Positions 16,653 through 25,316 are shown, numbered from the stretch's first letter. The stretch: DNA of 64,000 nt from Sphaerisporangium perillae (GCF_023276435.1 NZ_JALLPO010000001.1:358813-422812), one strand, 5' to 3'. Notes: a model not told the origin generated them from the letters alone. Program-made: numbers and translations.

Positions 16653-16685
16653 CTACTTTATTAAATCTCGCCGTGCCTAGGAGGT
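16653..16685 (+). promoter_or_regulatory. Promoter/operator-like AT island and ribosome site of the transporter operon
   Basis: CTACTTTATTAAATC at 16653-16667 includes TTTA-T-TAAA, an inverted repeat around one base, and repeats the TACTTTAT motif seen at two other promoters of the locus. TAGGAGG at 16679-16685 is a strong Shine-Dalgarno sequence for ATG 16690. Confidence 0.45.
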
Positions 16686-16689
16686 CCTC

Positions 16690-17667
16690 ATGCGCCACCC
16701 CCGTCTCGTTTCCCTAGCGGCCGGACTGGCGGTTTTCCCATTGCTGCTCACCGGCTGCGGGGGCAGCAACTCCGGATCGGGCGGTACCACCACCAAGCTG
16801 AGCATCTCCGCGACCGGCACCGACAGCCTGCCGTTCATGGCGATCCTCCAGGTGGGCATCGACAAGGGCTGGTTCAAGGAAGCCGGTCTGGACGTCGACC
16901 TCTACAACGGCGGTGGCGGCGGCAACACGCTGCGCGTGGTGACCACCGGCGACGCGGACATGGCCATCGCGGGCAACACGTCGGTGCTGCTGGCCGCCCG
17001 GCAGGGCGGGTCGAACCTGAAGATCGTCGCGCCGTGGTTCCAGGTCAACGACTTCTACTGGATCGCGCCGCCCGGCCGCTCGGCCACCGGCGCGAAACTC
17101 GGGTTCTCCTCGGCCGGTTCGTCCACCGAGTTGCTGGTCAAGGGCCTGGAGAAGAAGCTCGGCACGACGTCACAGGCTGTGGGCACCATGGGCGACAACT
17201 GGACGGCGGCCAAGGCCGGCCAGGTCACCGCAGGCTGGGCGATGCACCCGTTCGTCACCGACAAGCAGGTCAAGGAAGGCGCCAAGGTCCTGGTCGCGGC
17301 CCGCGATCAGCTGGGTGACACACCCGCGGACCTGGTGGCGGTGAACACCGGCTACGCGGCCGACAACCCGGACAACATCAAGGCTTTCTTCACGGTGGCC
17401 GAACGCCTCAACAAGTGGGTCGTGGACAACACCGACGAGGCGGCCAAGACGCTGGCCCCGCTGGTGAAGGTGTCGCCGGAGGTCATGGCGCAGGCTCTGA
17501 AGGACACGCCGGAGCTGGCCAAAGCCTATTCGCTGAAAGTCGACGCCCAGGCGCTGAACAACCTGTCCACGCTGATGGTCGCCGCCGGTCAGCTCACCGA
17601 ACCGGTCGACTGGGCCAAGACGATGGACCAGCAGTACCTGCCGGAGAACGCCCGCGCCGCCCTCTGA
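16690..17667 (+). CDS. ABC transporter substrate-binding lipoprotein (NitT/TauT/SsuA type)
   Basis: A 325-residue lipoprotein. The signal peptide ends in the lipobox LLTGC (Cys at about residue 23), followed by a Ser/Gly-rich linker. The body is an NMT1/SsuA-type periplasmic-binding fold: LPFMAILQVGIDKGWFKEAGLDVDLYNGGGGGNTLRVVTTGDADMAIAGN is the typical first lobe. It captures the substrate outside the membrane and feeds the permeases encoded downstream. This transporter class commonly handles sulfonates, nitrate, or aromatic and heteroaromatic acids. It starts the operon that continues into the molybdenum hydroxylase, pointing to import of the hydroxylase substrate. Confidence 0.92.
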   Translation: MRHPRLVSLAAGLAVFPLLLTGCGGSNSGSGGTTTKLSISATGTDSLPFMAILQVGIDKGWFKEAGLDVDLYNGGGGGNTLRVVTTGDADMAIAGNTSVLLAARQGGSNLKIVAPWFQVNDFYWIAPPGRSATGAKLGFSSAGSSTELLVKGLEKKLGTTSQAVGTMGDNWTAAKAGQVTAGWAMHPFVTDKQVKEGAKVLVAARDQLGDTPADLVAVNTGYAADNPDNIKAFFTVAERLNKWVVDNTDEAAKTLAPLVKVSPEVMAQALKDTPELAKAYSLKVDAQALNNLSTLMVAAGQLTEPVDWAKTMDQQYLPENARAAL

Positions 17668-17687
17668 CGAGAAGACAAGGGGTTCTC

Positions 17688-18476
17688 ATGCAAGGTATCC
17701 ACCTCAACGACGTACACGTCCACTTCGACCATCCCAGTGGCATCACCATCGCGGTGGACGGTGTCACCCAGCAGGTGCCGCCCCGCAGCTTCGTGTCCAT
17801 CGTCGGTCCCAGCGGCTGCGGGAAGTCCACACTGCTCGCGGTGATCGCCGGCCTGCAGCCGGCCACCTCCGGCAGCGTGGACGTCAACGGGCGGCGCGTT
17901 ACCGGGCCGGACCGTGACATCGGCGTGGTGTTCCAAGAGGACTCCACGCTGCCGTGGCGAAACGTCAGGGAGAACGTCGAGTTCGCCATGCAGATGGCAG
18001 GCGTGTCCAAAGGTGAGCGTGCGGCCAAGGCGGCTGCGGCCATCGAACTCGTCGGACTGAAAGGGTTCGAGCACTCCTACCCGGCGACGTTGTCCGGCGG
18101 CATGCGCCAGCGTGTGGCGCTCGCCCGTACCCTCGCGCTGCAGCCCGGGGTGGTGCTGATGGACGAGCCGTTCGCCGCGCTGGACCAGCAGACCCGGATC
18201 TTCCTGGGCGCCGAGGTGCGCCGGATCTGGGAGCAGACACATCAGACAGTCCTGTTCGTCACCCACGACATCTCCGAGGCGATTCTGCTCAGCCAGCAGA
18301 TCTGGGTGATGTCCTACCGGCCGGGCCACGTCATCGACGTGATCGACATCGACCTGCCGGACGAGCGCGACGCCTCGATCGTGTCCTCCCCGCGGTTCAA
18401 CGAACTGCACAACCGGGTCTGGGCCTCGCTGCAGAAGGAATCCATGCGCGGGTTCCAGGACGTGGAGACGGCGTGA
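17688..18476 (+). CDS. ABC transporter ATP-binding protein (NitT/TauT type)
   Basis: A 262-residue ATPase. Walker A GPSGCGKST (about residue 44), Q-loop VVFQEDSTLPWRNV (the PW after the Q-loop is typical of Ssu/Tau ATPases), signature LSGGMRQR, Walker B GVVLMDEPFAALD and the switch His in FVTHDISEA are all intact. ATG 17688 is preceded by AAGGGG. Its stop overlaps the permease start. It energises the importer. Confidence 0.95.
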   Translation: MQGIHLNDVHVHFDHPSGITIAVDGVTQQVPPRSFVSIVGPSGCGKSTLLAVIAGLQPATSGSVDVNGRRVTGPDRDIGVVFQEDSTLPWRNVRENVEFAMQMAGVSKGERAAKAAAAIELVGLKGFEHSYPATLSGGMRQRVALARTLALQPGVVLMDEPFAALDQQTRIFLGAEVRRIWEQTHQTVLFVTHDISEAILLSQQIWVMSYRPGHVIDVIDIDLPDERDASIVSSPRFNELHNRVWASLQKESMRGFQDVETA

Positions 18477-19306
18477 TGGCGGTGCGGATCGAGCCAAGGC
18501 AGGAGGTGCCTGCCAAGCACCTGACCCGGCCGCGGCGTGCTCGATGGCGTCCCTCCCAGGGTGTTCGCAGTGCGGCGGCGAGTGCGGTGCTGCTCGCCGT
18601 GCTGTTCGTACTTGTCCAAATCGGTGTGGCGACCGGCGCACTGAGGCAGACGGGCCTGCCGGTGCCGACCGACGTGGTCGGCAGCACCCTTGGGTTGCTG
18701 GGCACCGGCGCGTTCTGGAGCGACTTCGGCCGGACCTGCCTGGAGATCGGGGCGTCCATTGCGGCCGGTTGTGCCCTCGGTTTCGGCGCGGGCATCGTGT
18801 TCTGGAAACTTCCGTTGCTGGGCCGGGTGTTCGAGCCGTATCTGGTGTCGTTCTACGCCGTGCCGCTGGTGTTGTTCTACCCGATGATGATCGTTCTGGT
18901 CGGCATCAACGCCGGGTCGATCATCATCCTGTCGTCGGTCATGGCGGCTATTCCGCTGGCGCTCAACACCCGCACCGGCCTGCAGGGCATCCGGCCGGTA
19001 CACCTCAAACTGGCCAGGACGCTGCAGTGCAACGCCAGGCAGACGCTGTTCAGCATCGCCATCCCGGCGGCGGCGCCGATGATTGTGGCCGGGATGCGGA
19101 TGGCTGTGGTGTACGCGTTGATCGGGTCGATCGCGATGGAGTTCACCACCGCGCAGAACGGCTTGGGCTACCGCATCCGGTACCTGTACGAGACTTTCGA
19201 CAACAAGACCATGTTCGCCTACATCCTCGTCGTGCTGATCCTGTCGGTCGTGCTGACCGTCCTGATGGCGCTGGTCGAGCGAGTGCTGCTGAGGGGGCGT
19301 CGATGA
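18476..19306 (+). CDS. ABC transporter permease (NitT/TauT type)
   Basis: About 276 residues with roughly six membrane segments. The BPD-transport EAA-like loop is NTRTGLQGIRPVHLKLARTLQCNARQTLFSIAIPAAAPMIVAGMRMA. Start at ATG 18476 overlaps the ATPase stop by one base; GTG 18473 directly before it is an alternative. It probably forms a heterodimeric channel with the next permease. Confidence 0.92.
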   Translation: MAVRIEPRQEVPAKHLTRPRRARWRPSQGVRSAAASAVLLAVLFVLVQIGVATGALRQTGLPVPTDVVGSTLGLLGTGAFWSDFGRTCLEIGASIAAGCALGFGAGIVFWKLPLLGRVFEPYLVSFYAVPLVLFYPMMIVLVGINAGSIIILSSVMAAIPLALNTRTGLQGIRPVHLKLARTLQCNARQTLFSIAIPAAAPMIVAGMRMAVVYALIGSIAMEFTTAQNGLGYRIRYLYETFDNKTMFAYILVVLILSVVLTVLMALVERVLLRGRR

Positions 19307-20043
19307 CCAGGCTCACCAAGCTTCGTGAGTCACAATTCGCCGGCGCCGCGGTTGTGGCCTTGGTGGCGTCGGCGATCTGGCAGGTCTCGTCAGGCCTCAG
19401 CTTCGTCATCCCGTCGCCTGCGGCCACGGCGGAGGCGTTCGTGCAGAACTTCGCCGACCCTAGGTACCTGAGTGACATAGGGGAGACGGCGCAGGCAGTC
19501 GCGCAGGCGTTCGTCATCGGAACCGTGCTCGGTGGTGCGATCGGACTGCTGCTCGGGTTGTCGGCCGCGGCCCGCACCTGGCTGGAGCCACTGCTGATCG
19601 CCTTCAACGGCGTGCCGAAGATCGTGCTGTACCCGGTGCTGCTGCCCATTTTCAGCCTGGGCGGCTCCAAGATCGTGATGGGCGTGCTCTTCGCGCTGTT
19701 CCCGGTGCTGATCAACGTCGCGGTGGGCGTGCGCACTATCCCGCCGGTGTACTGGAAGCTCGGCCGGACCGTGCAGGCCTCCAAATGGCAACTGTTCGTG
19801 CACATCCTGCTGCCGGCGATCCGGCTTCCGCTGCTGACCGGTGTCCGGCTCGCGATCAGCCTGGCGGTGGTGGGCGTGGTGCTTTCGGAGTTCTTCGCCA
19901 CCCGCTTCGGGCTGGGCCGTGTGGTGCTGCAGGCCTACAGCCACGGTGAATACGCGCAGATGGTCAGCACGATCTTGCTGCTGATCCTGGTCGCCTTCAC
20001 GATGTCGGTGCTGCTGTGGCGGCTGGAACGGCGCGTCCGGTGA
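19303..20043 (+). CDS. Second ABC transporter permease (NitT/TauT type)
   Basis: A 246-residue permease overlapping the previous stop by four bases (ATGA). It has the same SsuC-type architecture: FVIPSPAATAEAFVQNF near the start and RTIPPVYWKLGRTVQASKWQLFVHILLPAIRLPLLTGVRLAIS with the EAA loop. Two permease genes, rather than the single one typical of ssu and tau loci, imply a heterodimer. Its last codons overlap the hydroxylase start by GTGA. Confidence 0.92.
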   Translation: MTRLTKLRESQFAGAAVVALVASAIWQVSSGLSFVIPSPAATAEAFVQNFADPRYLSDIGETAQAVAQAFVIGTVLGGAIGLLLGLSAAARTWLEPLLIAFNGVPKIVLYPVLLPIFSLGGSKIVMGVLFALFPVLINVAVGVRTIPPVYWKLGRTVQASKWQLFVHILLPAIRLPLLTGVRLAISLAVVGVVLSEFFATRFGLGRVVLQAYSHGEYAQMVSTILLLILVAFTMSVLLWRLERRVR

Positions 20044-22340
20044 CTCTCATCGGCACGTCCGTGCCGCGCAGGGAGGACGAGCGTCTCCTTGCCGGCAAAG
20101 GGTCGTTTCTCGCTGACCAGGCGCAGGGCGCATATCACGTAATGTTCGTCCGTTCGGACATCGCCCACGGCGAACTGCGGCATATCGACGTCTCCGCCGC
20201 GCAGGACATGCCGGGTGTCGTCGGTGTCTTCACCGCCGACCAACTCGGCTTGCGTGACAATTACATCGCGCCGTTGCACGAGCCCCATCCGGAGTTCGTC
20301 GCGGCCACTGCTTTCGCCATGGCTGATCAACGGCTGGCGCTCATGGCCGACCGGCGTGTGCACTATGTCGGTCAGATCGTGGCGGCCGTCGTTGCTTCGG
20401 ACCGGTATCTCGCCGAGGACGCGGCGGAACTCGTGAACGTCGGTTACGCCGCGTTGCCGGTCGTTGTCGAGATGGAAGACGCGCTCGACGCCGACGCGCC
20501 CGTGCTGCACGAACAGCTTTCCAGCAACGAAGCCGCTTCGCTGTCCTATACCTTCGGCGACCCGGATTCGGCTCGCGCCCAAGCCGCGGTGACCGTGGCC
20601 GAGACGTACCGGATCGGTCGGCATGGCGCTGTGCCGTTGGAATGCCGCGGGGTGCTCACCCGGATCGACCATCGCACGGGCGAGGTGGACGTGTGGACCT
20701 CCACCCAGATCCCGCACATGGTCCGGCGCGGGATCTGTGCCGCCACCGGATGGACGACGGACGCGGTACGGGTGCATGTCCCTGACGTCGGCGGCGGCTT
20801 CGGCACCAAGGCCAACGTGTACCCCGAGGAAGTCCTGGTGCCGCTGCTGGCGCGGCTGACCGGCCGGGACGTGGTGTGGGTCGAGGACCGCCATGAACAC
20901 CTGACCGCCGCCGCCCAAGGGCGGGACCAGGTCCACCGCTGCGTGCTGTCGGTGGACGCCGACGGCCGGATCCTCGCGCTGGAGGACGACTTTCTGGTCA
21001 ACATCGGCGCGGGCAGCCTGTGGGTCGCCGGGATCATCGCGAACACCGCGATCCACATCCTCGGGCCGTACCGCGTGCCCGCCGCGCGGGTCAGCGGGAA
21101 AGGGATCTTCACCAACAAGGCGATCGTCGCGCAGTACCGCGGTGCCGGCCGGCCCGAAGCGTCGTTCGTGCTTGAACGCAGCCTCGATGCCGCGGCGCGC
21201 CGGCTGGGGCTCACGAACGTCGAGATCCGGCGGCGGAACCTGTTGACCGCGCAGGACATGCCGTATCCGCAGCCGTTGCCGTACCGGGACGGGGTGCCGA
21301 TCGTCTACGACGGCGGCGACTACCGGGCGTGCCTGGACGCCGCCTTGGAACTGTTGCCCACCAGCGTGGTGGCGCAGGAACAAGCCGCGCATCCGGAGCT
21401 GCTGATCGGCCACGGCGTCGGCTGCTACTTGGAGGCGACCGGGCGCGGTCCTTATGAGGCCGCGAAGATCAGCGTCACGCCGCAAGGCCGGATCGAGGTG
21501 ATGACGGGCGCGGCATCGGCCGGACAAGGCCATGAGACCAGCTTCGCGCAGGTCGCCGCACAAAGCCTCGGCCTGCCCATGGAGGCGGTCCGGGTGTTGC
21601 CCACCGACACCGGATCACTCGCGCACGGAATCGGGAGCTTCGGCAGCCGATCCGCCGTGCTGGCAGGCAATGCGATCGCTCAGACGGCCGCGCTGCTCGT
21701 GGACAACGGCAGGCGCCGGTTCGCCCAAGCGACCGGCGCGGATCTGGCCGAGGTCGGCTACCGCGAAGGGATCTTCCAAGCGCCTGGCCGTGATCCGGTC
21801 GGCTGGCGCGAACTCGCGCAGCTCGGTGCGCCAGGAAAAGCGCTGGAAGGCGAGCCGCCGCTGTACGCGGCGAGCATGTACCGCTGCGACACGGTGACGT
21901 GGACCATGGGCGCCCACGCCACTGTGGTCGGTGTGCATCCGGGGACGGGGATCGTGCGGGTGCTGCGTTATGCGGTGGCCCACGAAGGGGGAGTCGAGAT
22001 CAACCCGCTCGTCGTGGAAGGCCAAGTGCTCGGCGGTGTGGCACAGGGAGTCGGAGGGACGTTGTACGAGGAGTTCCGCTATGGGGCCGATGGCAGCCCG
22101 CGGTCGACGACGTTCGCCGAATACGGTCTGCCGGGCTCAAACGAGGTTCCGGAGGTGCTGATCCGGCATCTCGGCGTGCCCACGGACAATCCGCTTGGGG
22201 TGCGCGGCGCGGGGGAAAGCGGCACCATCGCGGTCGCCGCGGCTGTGGCCGCCGCGATCGACGCGGCGACCGGCTGCACGCACGTCACCGCGACCCCCAT
22301 CGCCCCTCGAACAATCAAGACCGCCCTTGAGGCCACATGA
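20040..22340 (+). CDS. Molybdenum hydroxylase large subunit (xanthine dehydrogenase family)
   Basis: About 766 residues from GTG 20040 (GTGA overlap with the permease); this start places TLIGTSVPRREDERLLAGKGSF at the N-terminus, as in the family. Molybdopterin-binding motifs: GGGFGTKANVYPEE (about residue 255), AQYRGAGRPEASFVLER, SAGQGHETSFAQVAA, and VRGAGESGTIAVAAA, whose Glu is the expected catalytic base. The AYRC motif of true CO dehydrogenase is absent, so this is an organic-substrate hydroxylase. It adds water-derived oxygen next to nitrogen in N-heterocycles or to aldehydes. Context favours ring hydroxylation of a pyridine carboxylate. Confidence 0.92.
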   Translation: MTLIGTSVPRREDERLLAGKGSFLADQAQGAYHVMFVRSDIAHGELRHIDVSAAQDMPGVVGVFTADQLGLRDNYIAPLHEPHPEFVAATAFAMADQRLALMADRRVHYVGQIVAAVVASDRYLAEDAAELVNVGYAALPVVVEMEDALDADAPVLHEQLSSNEAASLSYTFGDPDSARAQAAVTVAETYRIGRHGAVPLECRGVLTRIDHRTGEVDVWTSTQIPHMVRRGICAATGWTTDAVRVHVPDVGGGFGTKANVYPEEVLVPLLARLTGRDVVWVEDRHEHLTAAAQGRDQVHRCVLSVDADGRILALEDDFLVNIGAGSLWVAGIIANTAIHILGPYRVPAARVSGKGIFTNKAIVAQYRGAGRPEASFVLERSLDAAARRLGLTNVEIRRRNLLTAQDMPYPQPLPYRDGVPIVYDGGDYRACLDAALELLPTSVVAQEQAAHPELLIGHGVGCYLEATGRGPYEAAKISVTPQGRIEVMTGAASAGQGHETSFAQVAAQSLGLPMEAVRVLPTDTGSLAHGIGSFGSRSAVLAGNAIAQTAALLVDNGRRRFAQATGADLAEVGYREGIFQAPGRDPVGWRELAQLGAPGKALEGEPPLYAASMYRCDTVTWTMGAHATVVGVHPGTGIVRVLRYAVAHEGGVEINPLVVEGQVLGGVAQGVGGTLYEEFRYGADGSPRSTTFAEYGLPGSNEVPEVLIRHLGVPTDNPLGVRGAGESGTIAVAAAVAAAIDAATGCTHVTATPIAPRTIKTALEAT

Positions 22341-23200
22341 AGCCCGCAGCAGTCGACTACGTCCGCGCGGAGTCCGTCGCGCAGGTTCTGGACCTGCTCG
22401 CGGACGCCGAGGACGCCCGGGTTATCGCCGGTGGGCAGAGCCTGATCACGATGATGAACCTGCGCCTGGCCAGGCCACGTCTGCTGGTGGACATCATGGG
22501 CCTGGCCGAGCTCGCGCGCACGTTCGACGATGGCGACTCGATGATCCTCGGCGCGCTCGTCCGGCACCGGACGTTGGAGACGGATCCGTTGCTCACGCAT
22601 CGCCTCCCGCTCGCCGCCGATGCCGTACGGCACACCGGGCACGTGGCCATCCGCAACCGGGGGACGCTCGGCGGAGCCCTCGCCTACGCCGACCCGTCGG
22701 GGGAGCTCCCGCTCGTCGCACTTGTCAGCGACGCGACCATCCATCTGGAATCCCGTGACCGCGGCCGTCGCGAGGTGCGTGCCGAGGACTTCTTCCTGTC
22801 GTACTACACAGCCGACGTCGAAGCCGACGAGCTGCTCACCTGGATACGCATGCCGGTCCAACCCCCCGGTCACGGCTGGGGATTCACCGAACACGCCCAG
22901 CGGCACGGGGAATACGGCATCGCCGGGGCCGGCGCGTTGGTCACCACCGACGAGCAGGGCAGAGTCACCAGTGTCCGTGCGGGTCTTCTGCACGCCGCGG
23001 ACCGCCCCTTGCTGGTCAGCGTGGAAGCGGATGTCGTCGGCGAGTCACCCTCGCCCGAGGCATGGTCCCGGATCGCTCGCTCCTGGGTGCGCGCGGCAGA
23101 ACCGGTCGAGGACCCCGACTACGTGCGCGCCGTCGCCGCGGACGCGCTCAGCACCAGTCTCATCCTGGCCCACGGCCGTGCTCGGGAGGAACGACAATGA
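22337..23200 (+). CDS. Molybdenum hydroxylase FAD subunit (CoxM-like)
   Basis: A 287-residue FAD-binding subunit. The two family motifs are VIAGGQSLITMMNLRLARP (about residue 32) and AIRNRGTLGGALAYADPSGELP (about residue 105). It overlaps the large subunit by four bases (ATGA) and the small subunit by four. It passes electrons from the Fe-S subunit to an acceptor. Confidence 0.95.
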   Translation: MKPAAVDYVRAESVAQVLDLLADAEDARVIAGGQSLITMMNLRLARPRLLVDIMGLAELARTFDDGDSMILGALVRHRTLETDPLLTHRLPLAADAVRHTGHVAIRNRGTLGGALAYADPSGELPLVALVSDATIHLESRDRGRREVRAEDFFLSYYTADVEADELLTWIRMPVQPPGHGWGFTEHAQRHGEYGIAGAGALVTTDEQGRVTSVRAGLLHAADRPLLVSVEADVVGESPSPEAWSRIARSWVRAAEPVEDPDYVRAVAADALSTSLILAHGRAREERQ

Positions 23201-23682
23201 CCGACCATGTCATCCGCTTAGCTGTCAACGACAAGCAGATCGAGGCGACCGTGCCCGCCCGCCTGACGCTGGCGGACTTCCTACGCGATCGCCTCGGCCT
23301 GACCGGCACCCACCTCGGTTGCGAACATGGCGTGTGCGGGGCCTGCACAGTCCTGGTGGACGAACGAAGCGTGCGCGCCTGCATAACCCTGGCCGTGCAA
23401 GTCGACGGCTGTTCGATCACGACGGTCGAAGGCCTGACCGGGCCACTCGCCGACCGGTTGCGTGCCGCGTTCAGCCGCCGCCACGGCCTGCAATGCGGCT
23501 TCTGCACGCCGGGTTTCCTCGTCACGGCAACGGAGATGATCCAGAACGACTCCCGCCCGAAGCCGTTGACCGCCGACTACGTCCGGGAAACCCTGTCGGG
23601 CAACACATGCCGGTGCACCGGATACCAAGGCATCGTCCAGGCAGTGCTGGACGCCGAGGCGCACGACCACATCACCGGTTGA
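23197..23682 (+). CDS. Molybdenum hydroxylase [2Fe-2S] subunit (CoxS-like)
   Basis: A 161-residue subunit with a plant-type ferredoxin cluster (CEHGVCGACTV plus a later Cys) and the C-terminal helical cluster (QCGFCTPG ... NTCRCTGY). GGAGGAA precedes ATG 23197. It completes the L-M-S hydroxylase heterotrimer and ends the ABC-hydroxylase operon. Confidence 0.95.
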   Translation: MTDHVIRLAVNDKQIEATVPARLTLADFLRDRLGLTGTHLGCEHGVCGACTVLVDERSVRACITLAVQVDGCSITTVEGLTGPLADRLRAAFSRRHGLQCGFCTPGFLVTATEMIQNDSRPKPLTADYVRETLSGNTCRCTGYQGIVQAVLDAEAHDHITG

Positions 23683-23803
23683 ATCAGCCACCCGGACACC
23701 AGGTGTTCCCGGCCGCCGTCACCGACGTCCTGTTAGCCCGCTCGGAGATGAGCCGCGTGGTCACGGGCAAAGTTGGCGAACGACCTGGCCTGGCGGCCCA
23801 TCA

Positions 23804-24232
23804 CTACTGGATGGCCCGCTCGGTGCCGGGGTGATCGGCGTCCCAGCTGCTGCGGGCGGCGGCAATGGCGTTCTTGTTGTCACGGGACCAGTCGGCCAGG
23901 CCGAAGATGGCGCCGGCGAGGCTGCGTCCCATCTCCGTGAGGCGATAGTCCACCTGCGGTGGGATGGTCGGATAGGCGTTCCGTTCGACGAGCCCGTCCC
24001 GGCAGAGGCGCTTCGTGGTCAGCGTCAGCATCCGCTGTGAGATCCCCGGAATCGCTCGCTCCAACTCGCGGAACCGGCGTGTGCCCTTCGACAGTTCCAC
24101 GATCACCAGCACGGTCCACCGGTCGCCGAGCCGGTCGAGCACGTCTCGGATACCGCAGTCGTCACCGCCACACGGCCCTGCGGGAATAGGCCCGCTGACC
24201 TGGGAAGTTACGGGCGTGTTCGTGACTGACAC
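23804..24232 (-). CDS. HxlR family transcriptional regulator
   Basis: A 142-residue winged-helix protein starting with GTG 24232, preceded by GGAGG. The HxlR signature is clear: CGIRDVLDRLGDRWTVLVIVELSKGTRRFRELERAIPGISQRMLTLTTKRLCRDGLVERNAYPTIPPQVDYRLTEMGRSL. Two Cys in GPCGGDDCG at the N-terminus could sense electrophiles or redox state, as in QorR/YodB-like members. It is divergent from an NmrA-like NAD(P)H reductase, the usual partner of this regulator type. Confidence 0.93.
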   Translation of the reverse strand: MSVTNTPVTSQVSGPIPAGPCGGDDCGIRDVLDRLGDRWTVLVIVELSKGTRRFRELERAIPGISQRMLTLTTKRLCRDGLVERNAYPTIPPQVDYRLTEMGRSLAGAIFGLADWSRDNKNAIAAARSSWDADHPGTERAIQ

Positions 24233-24314
24233 GAGAGTGCCTCCTTACGGCCCCGCCGACTTGCGGGGATGCTCGGCCTTGTTTCCAAATCAAATCAACG
24301 CAAGGAACATCCCG

Positions 24315-25229
24315 ATGATTCTCGTTACCGGTGTTACCGGAGCGCTCGGCGGCCTGGTTCTCGGAGGCCTGTCCGCGGTCGACGGCCTGGAGGTGGTGGC
24401 GGGCACCCGCTCCGGCGACGGAACGACCGCGCGGCGGATCGACTTCGACGACCCGGCGACCCTGGCCGAGGGTTTCAAAGGCGTCGATGTGCTGGTGTTC
24501 ATCTCGGCCGGGTACGCCGAGGACGACGTGGTGCTCGCTCGCCACGGGGCCGTGACCGACGCGGCCACCGCAGCGGGTGTTCGGCATGTGATCTACACCA
24601 GCCTGGCAGGCTCGGGTGATCTGATGAGCATCGCGCTCCCGCACCGCTGGACAGAGGCCCGCCTGGCCGCCGCCCCGTTCGACGTGACCATCCTGCGCAA
24701 TGGACTGTACAGCGAGATACCGGCCGGTTTCGCCATGGTGGGAGCCGAATCAGCCGCCGCCACCGGTGTCTTCGCGGCCCCCCTCGGCGATGGCAGGATG
24801 TCGGTCGTGGCCAAGGAGGACCTCGCGGACGTGGCCGTACGCGTGGCGGCCGAGACCCAGCGTGACCTCGAAGCAGACGGCCGCAGCCGCCACGCGCACA
24901 AGACCTACGAACTCGAGGGCGTCACCGCGATCAGCGGGCACGACCTCGCCGAGGTGCTCACCAGAGCACTCGGCCGCACCGTCGAATACCAGACCGTCTC
25001 CCTCTACGACACACGCGAGGCACTGGCGGGCATCGGCATGGAGTCCTACCAGGTCACCCACGCGATCTCGATGTTCTCCAACGCCAACGCCGGTCTTCTC
25101 GAAGCCCACGACACCGACCTGACCACTCTCCTGCCGACCGAGCCCCGGCCCGTCCACGACCCCATCGTCAAGGCCGTTGAGGCTGCCGCGATGGCTACCG
25201 GGAGGGCCCCTGCGACCAAAGGTCGCTAG
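24315..25229 (+). CDS. NmrA-like NAD(P)-binding reductase (quinone oxidoreductase QorB type)
   Basis: A 304-residue atypical short-chain dehydrogenase. The Rossmann motif is VTGVTGALGGLVLGGL at the N-terminus, and the chain matches NAD(P)H:quinone oxidoreductase-like NmrA proteins in length. AAGGA at 24302 precedes ATG 24315. With the divergent HxlR gene it forms a probable stress-inducible pair for quinones or electrophiles. Nothing links it directly to the hydroxylase locus. Confidence 0.88.
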   Translation: MILVTGVTGALGGLVLGGLSAVDGLEVVAGTRSGDGTTARRIDFDDPATLAEGFKGVDVLVFISAGYAEDDVVLARHGAVTDAATAAGVRHVIYTSLAGSGDLMSIALPHRWTEARLAAAPFDVTILRNGLYSEIPAGFAMVGAESAAATGVFAAPLGDGRMSVVAKEDLADVAVRVAAETQRDLEADGRSRHAHKTYELEGVTAISGHDLAEVLTRALGRTVEYQTVSLYDTREALAGIGMESYQVTHAISMFSNANAGLLEAHDTDLTTLLPTEPRPVHDPIVKAVEAAAMATGRAPATKGR

Positions 25230-25316
25230 TGCGGTCTGGTCGCGGTGAGGGCCTGCGGGAGATGGCGGATCGGAGCGCTGGGTGGCCCGGGTGGGGATGC
25301 CTCAACGCACGTAGTG

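Larger units (their letters stand above)
16333..16689. other. Intergenic stretch without a supported gene
   Basis: A 357-base gap between the LLM gene and the transporter operon. It holds a terminator-like hairpin close to the LLM stop (16358-16385) and, near its right end, a promoter-like AT island before the transporter gene. Reading frames crossing it show no family features or ribosome sites. Confidence 0.6.

Noticed and set aside
23788..23800. CCTGGCGGCCCAT near the right end of the catabolic block as a second tRNA 3'-end copy.
   Set aside because: Only about nine bases match the tRNA end before it diverges, so it does not support an island border.
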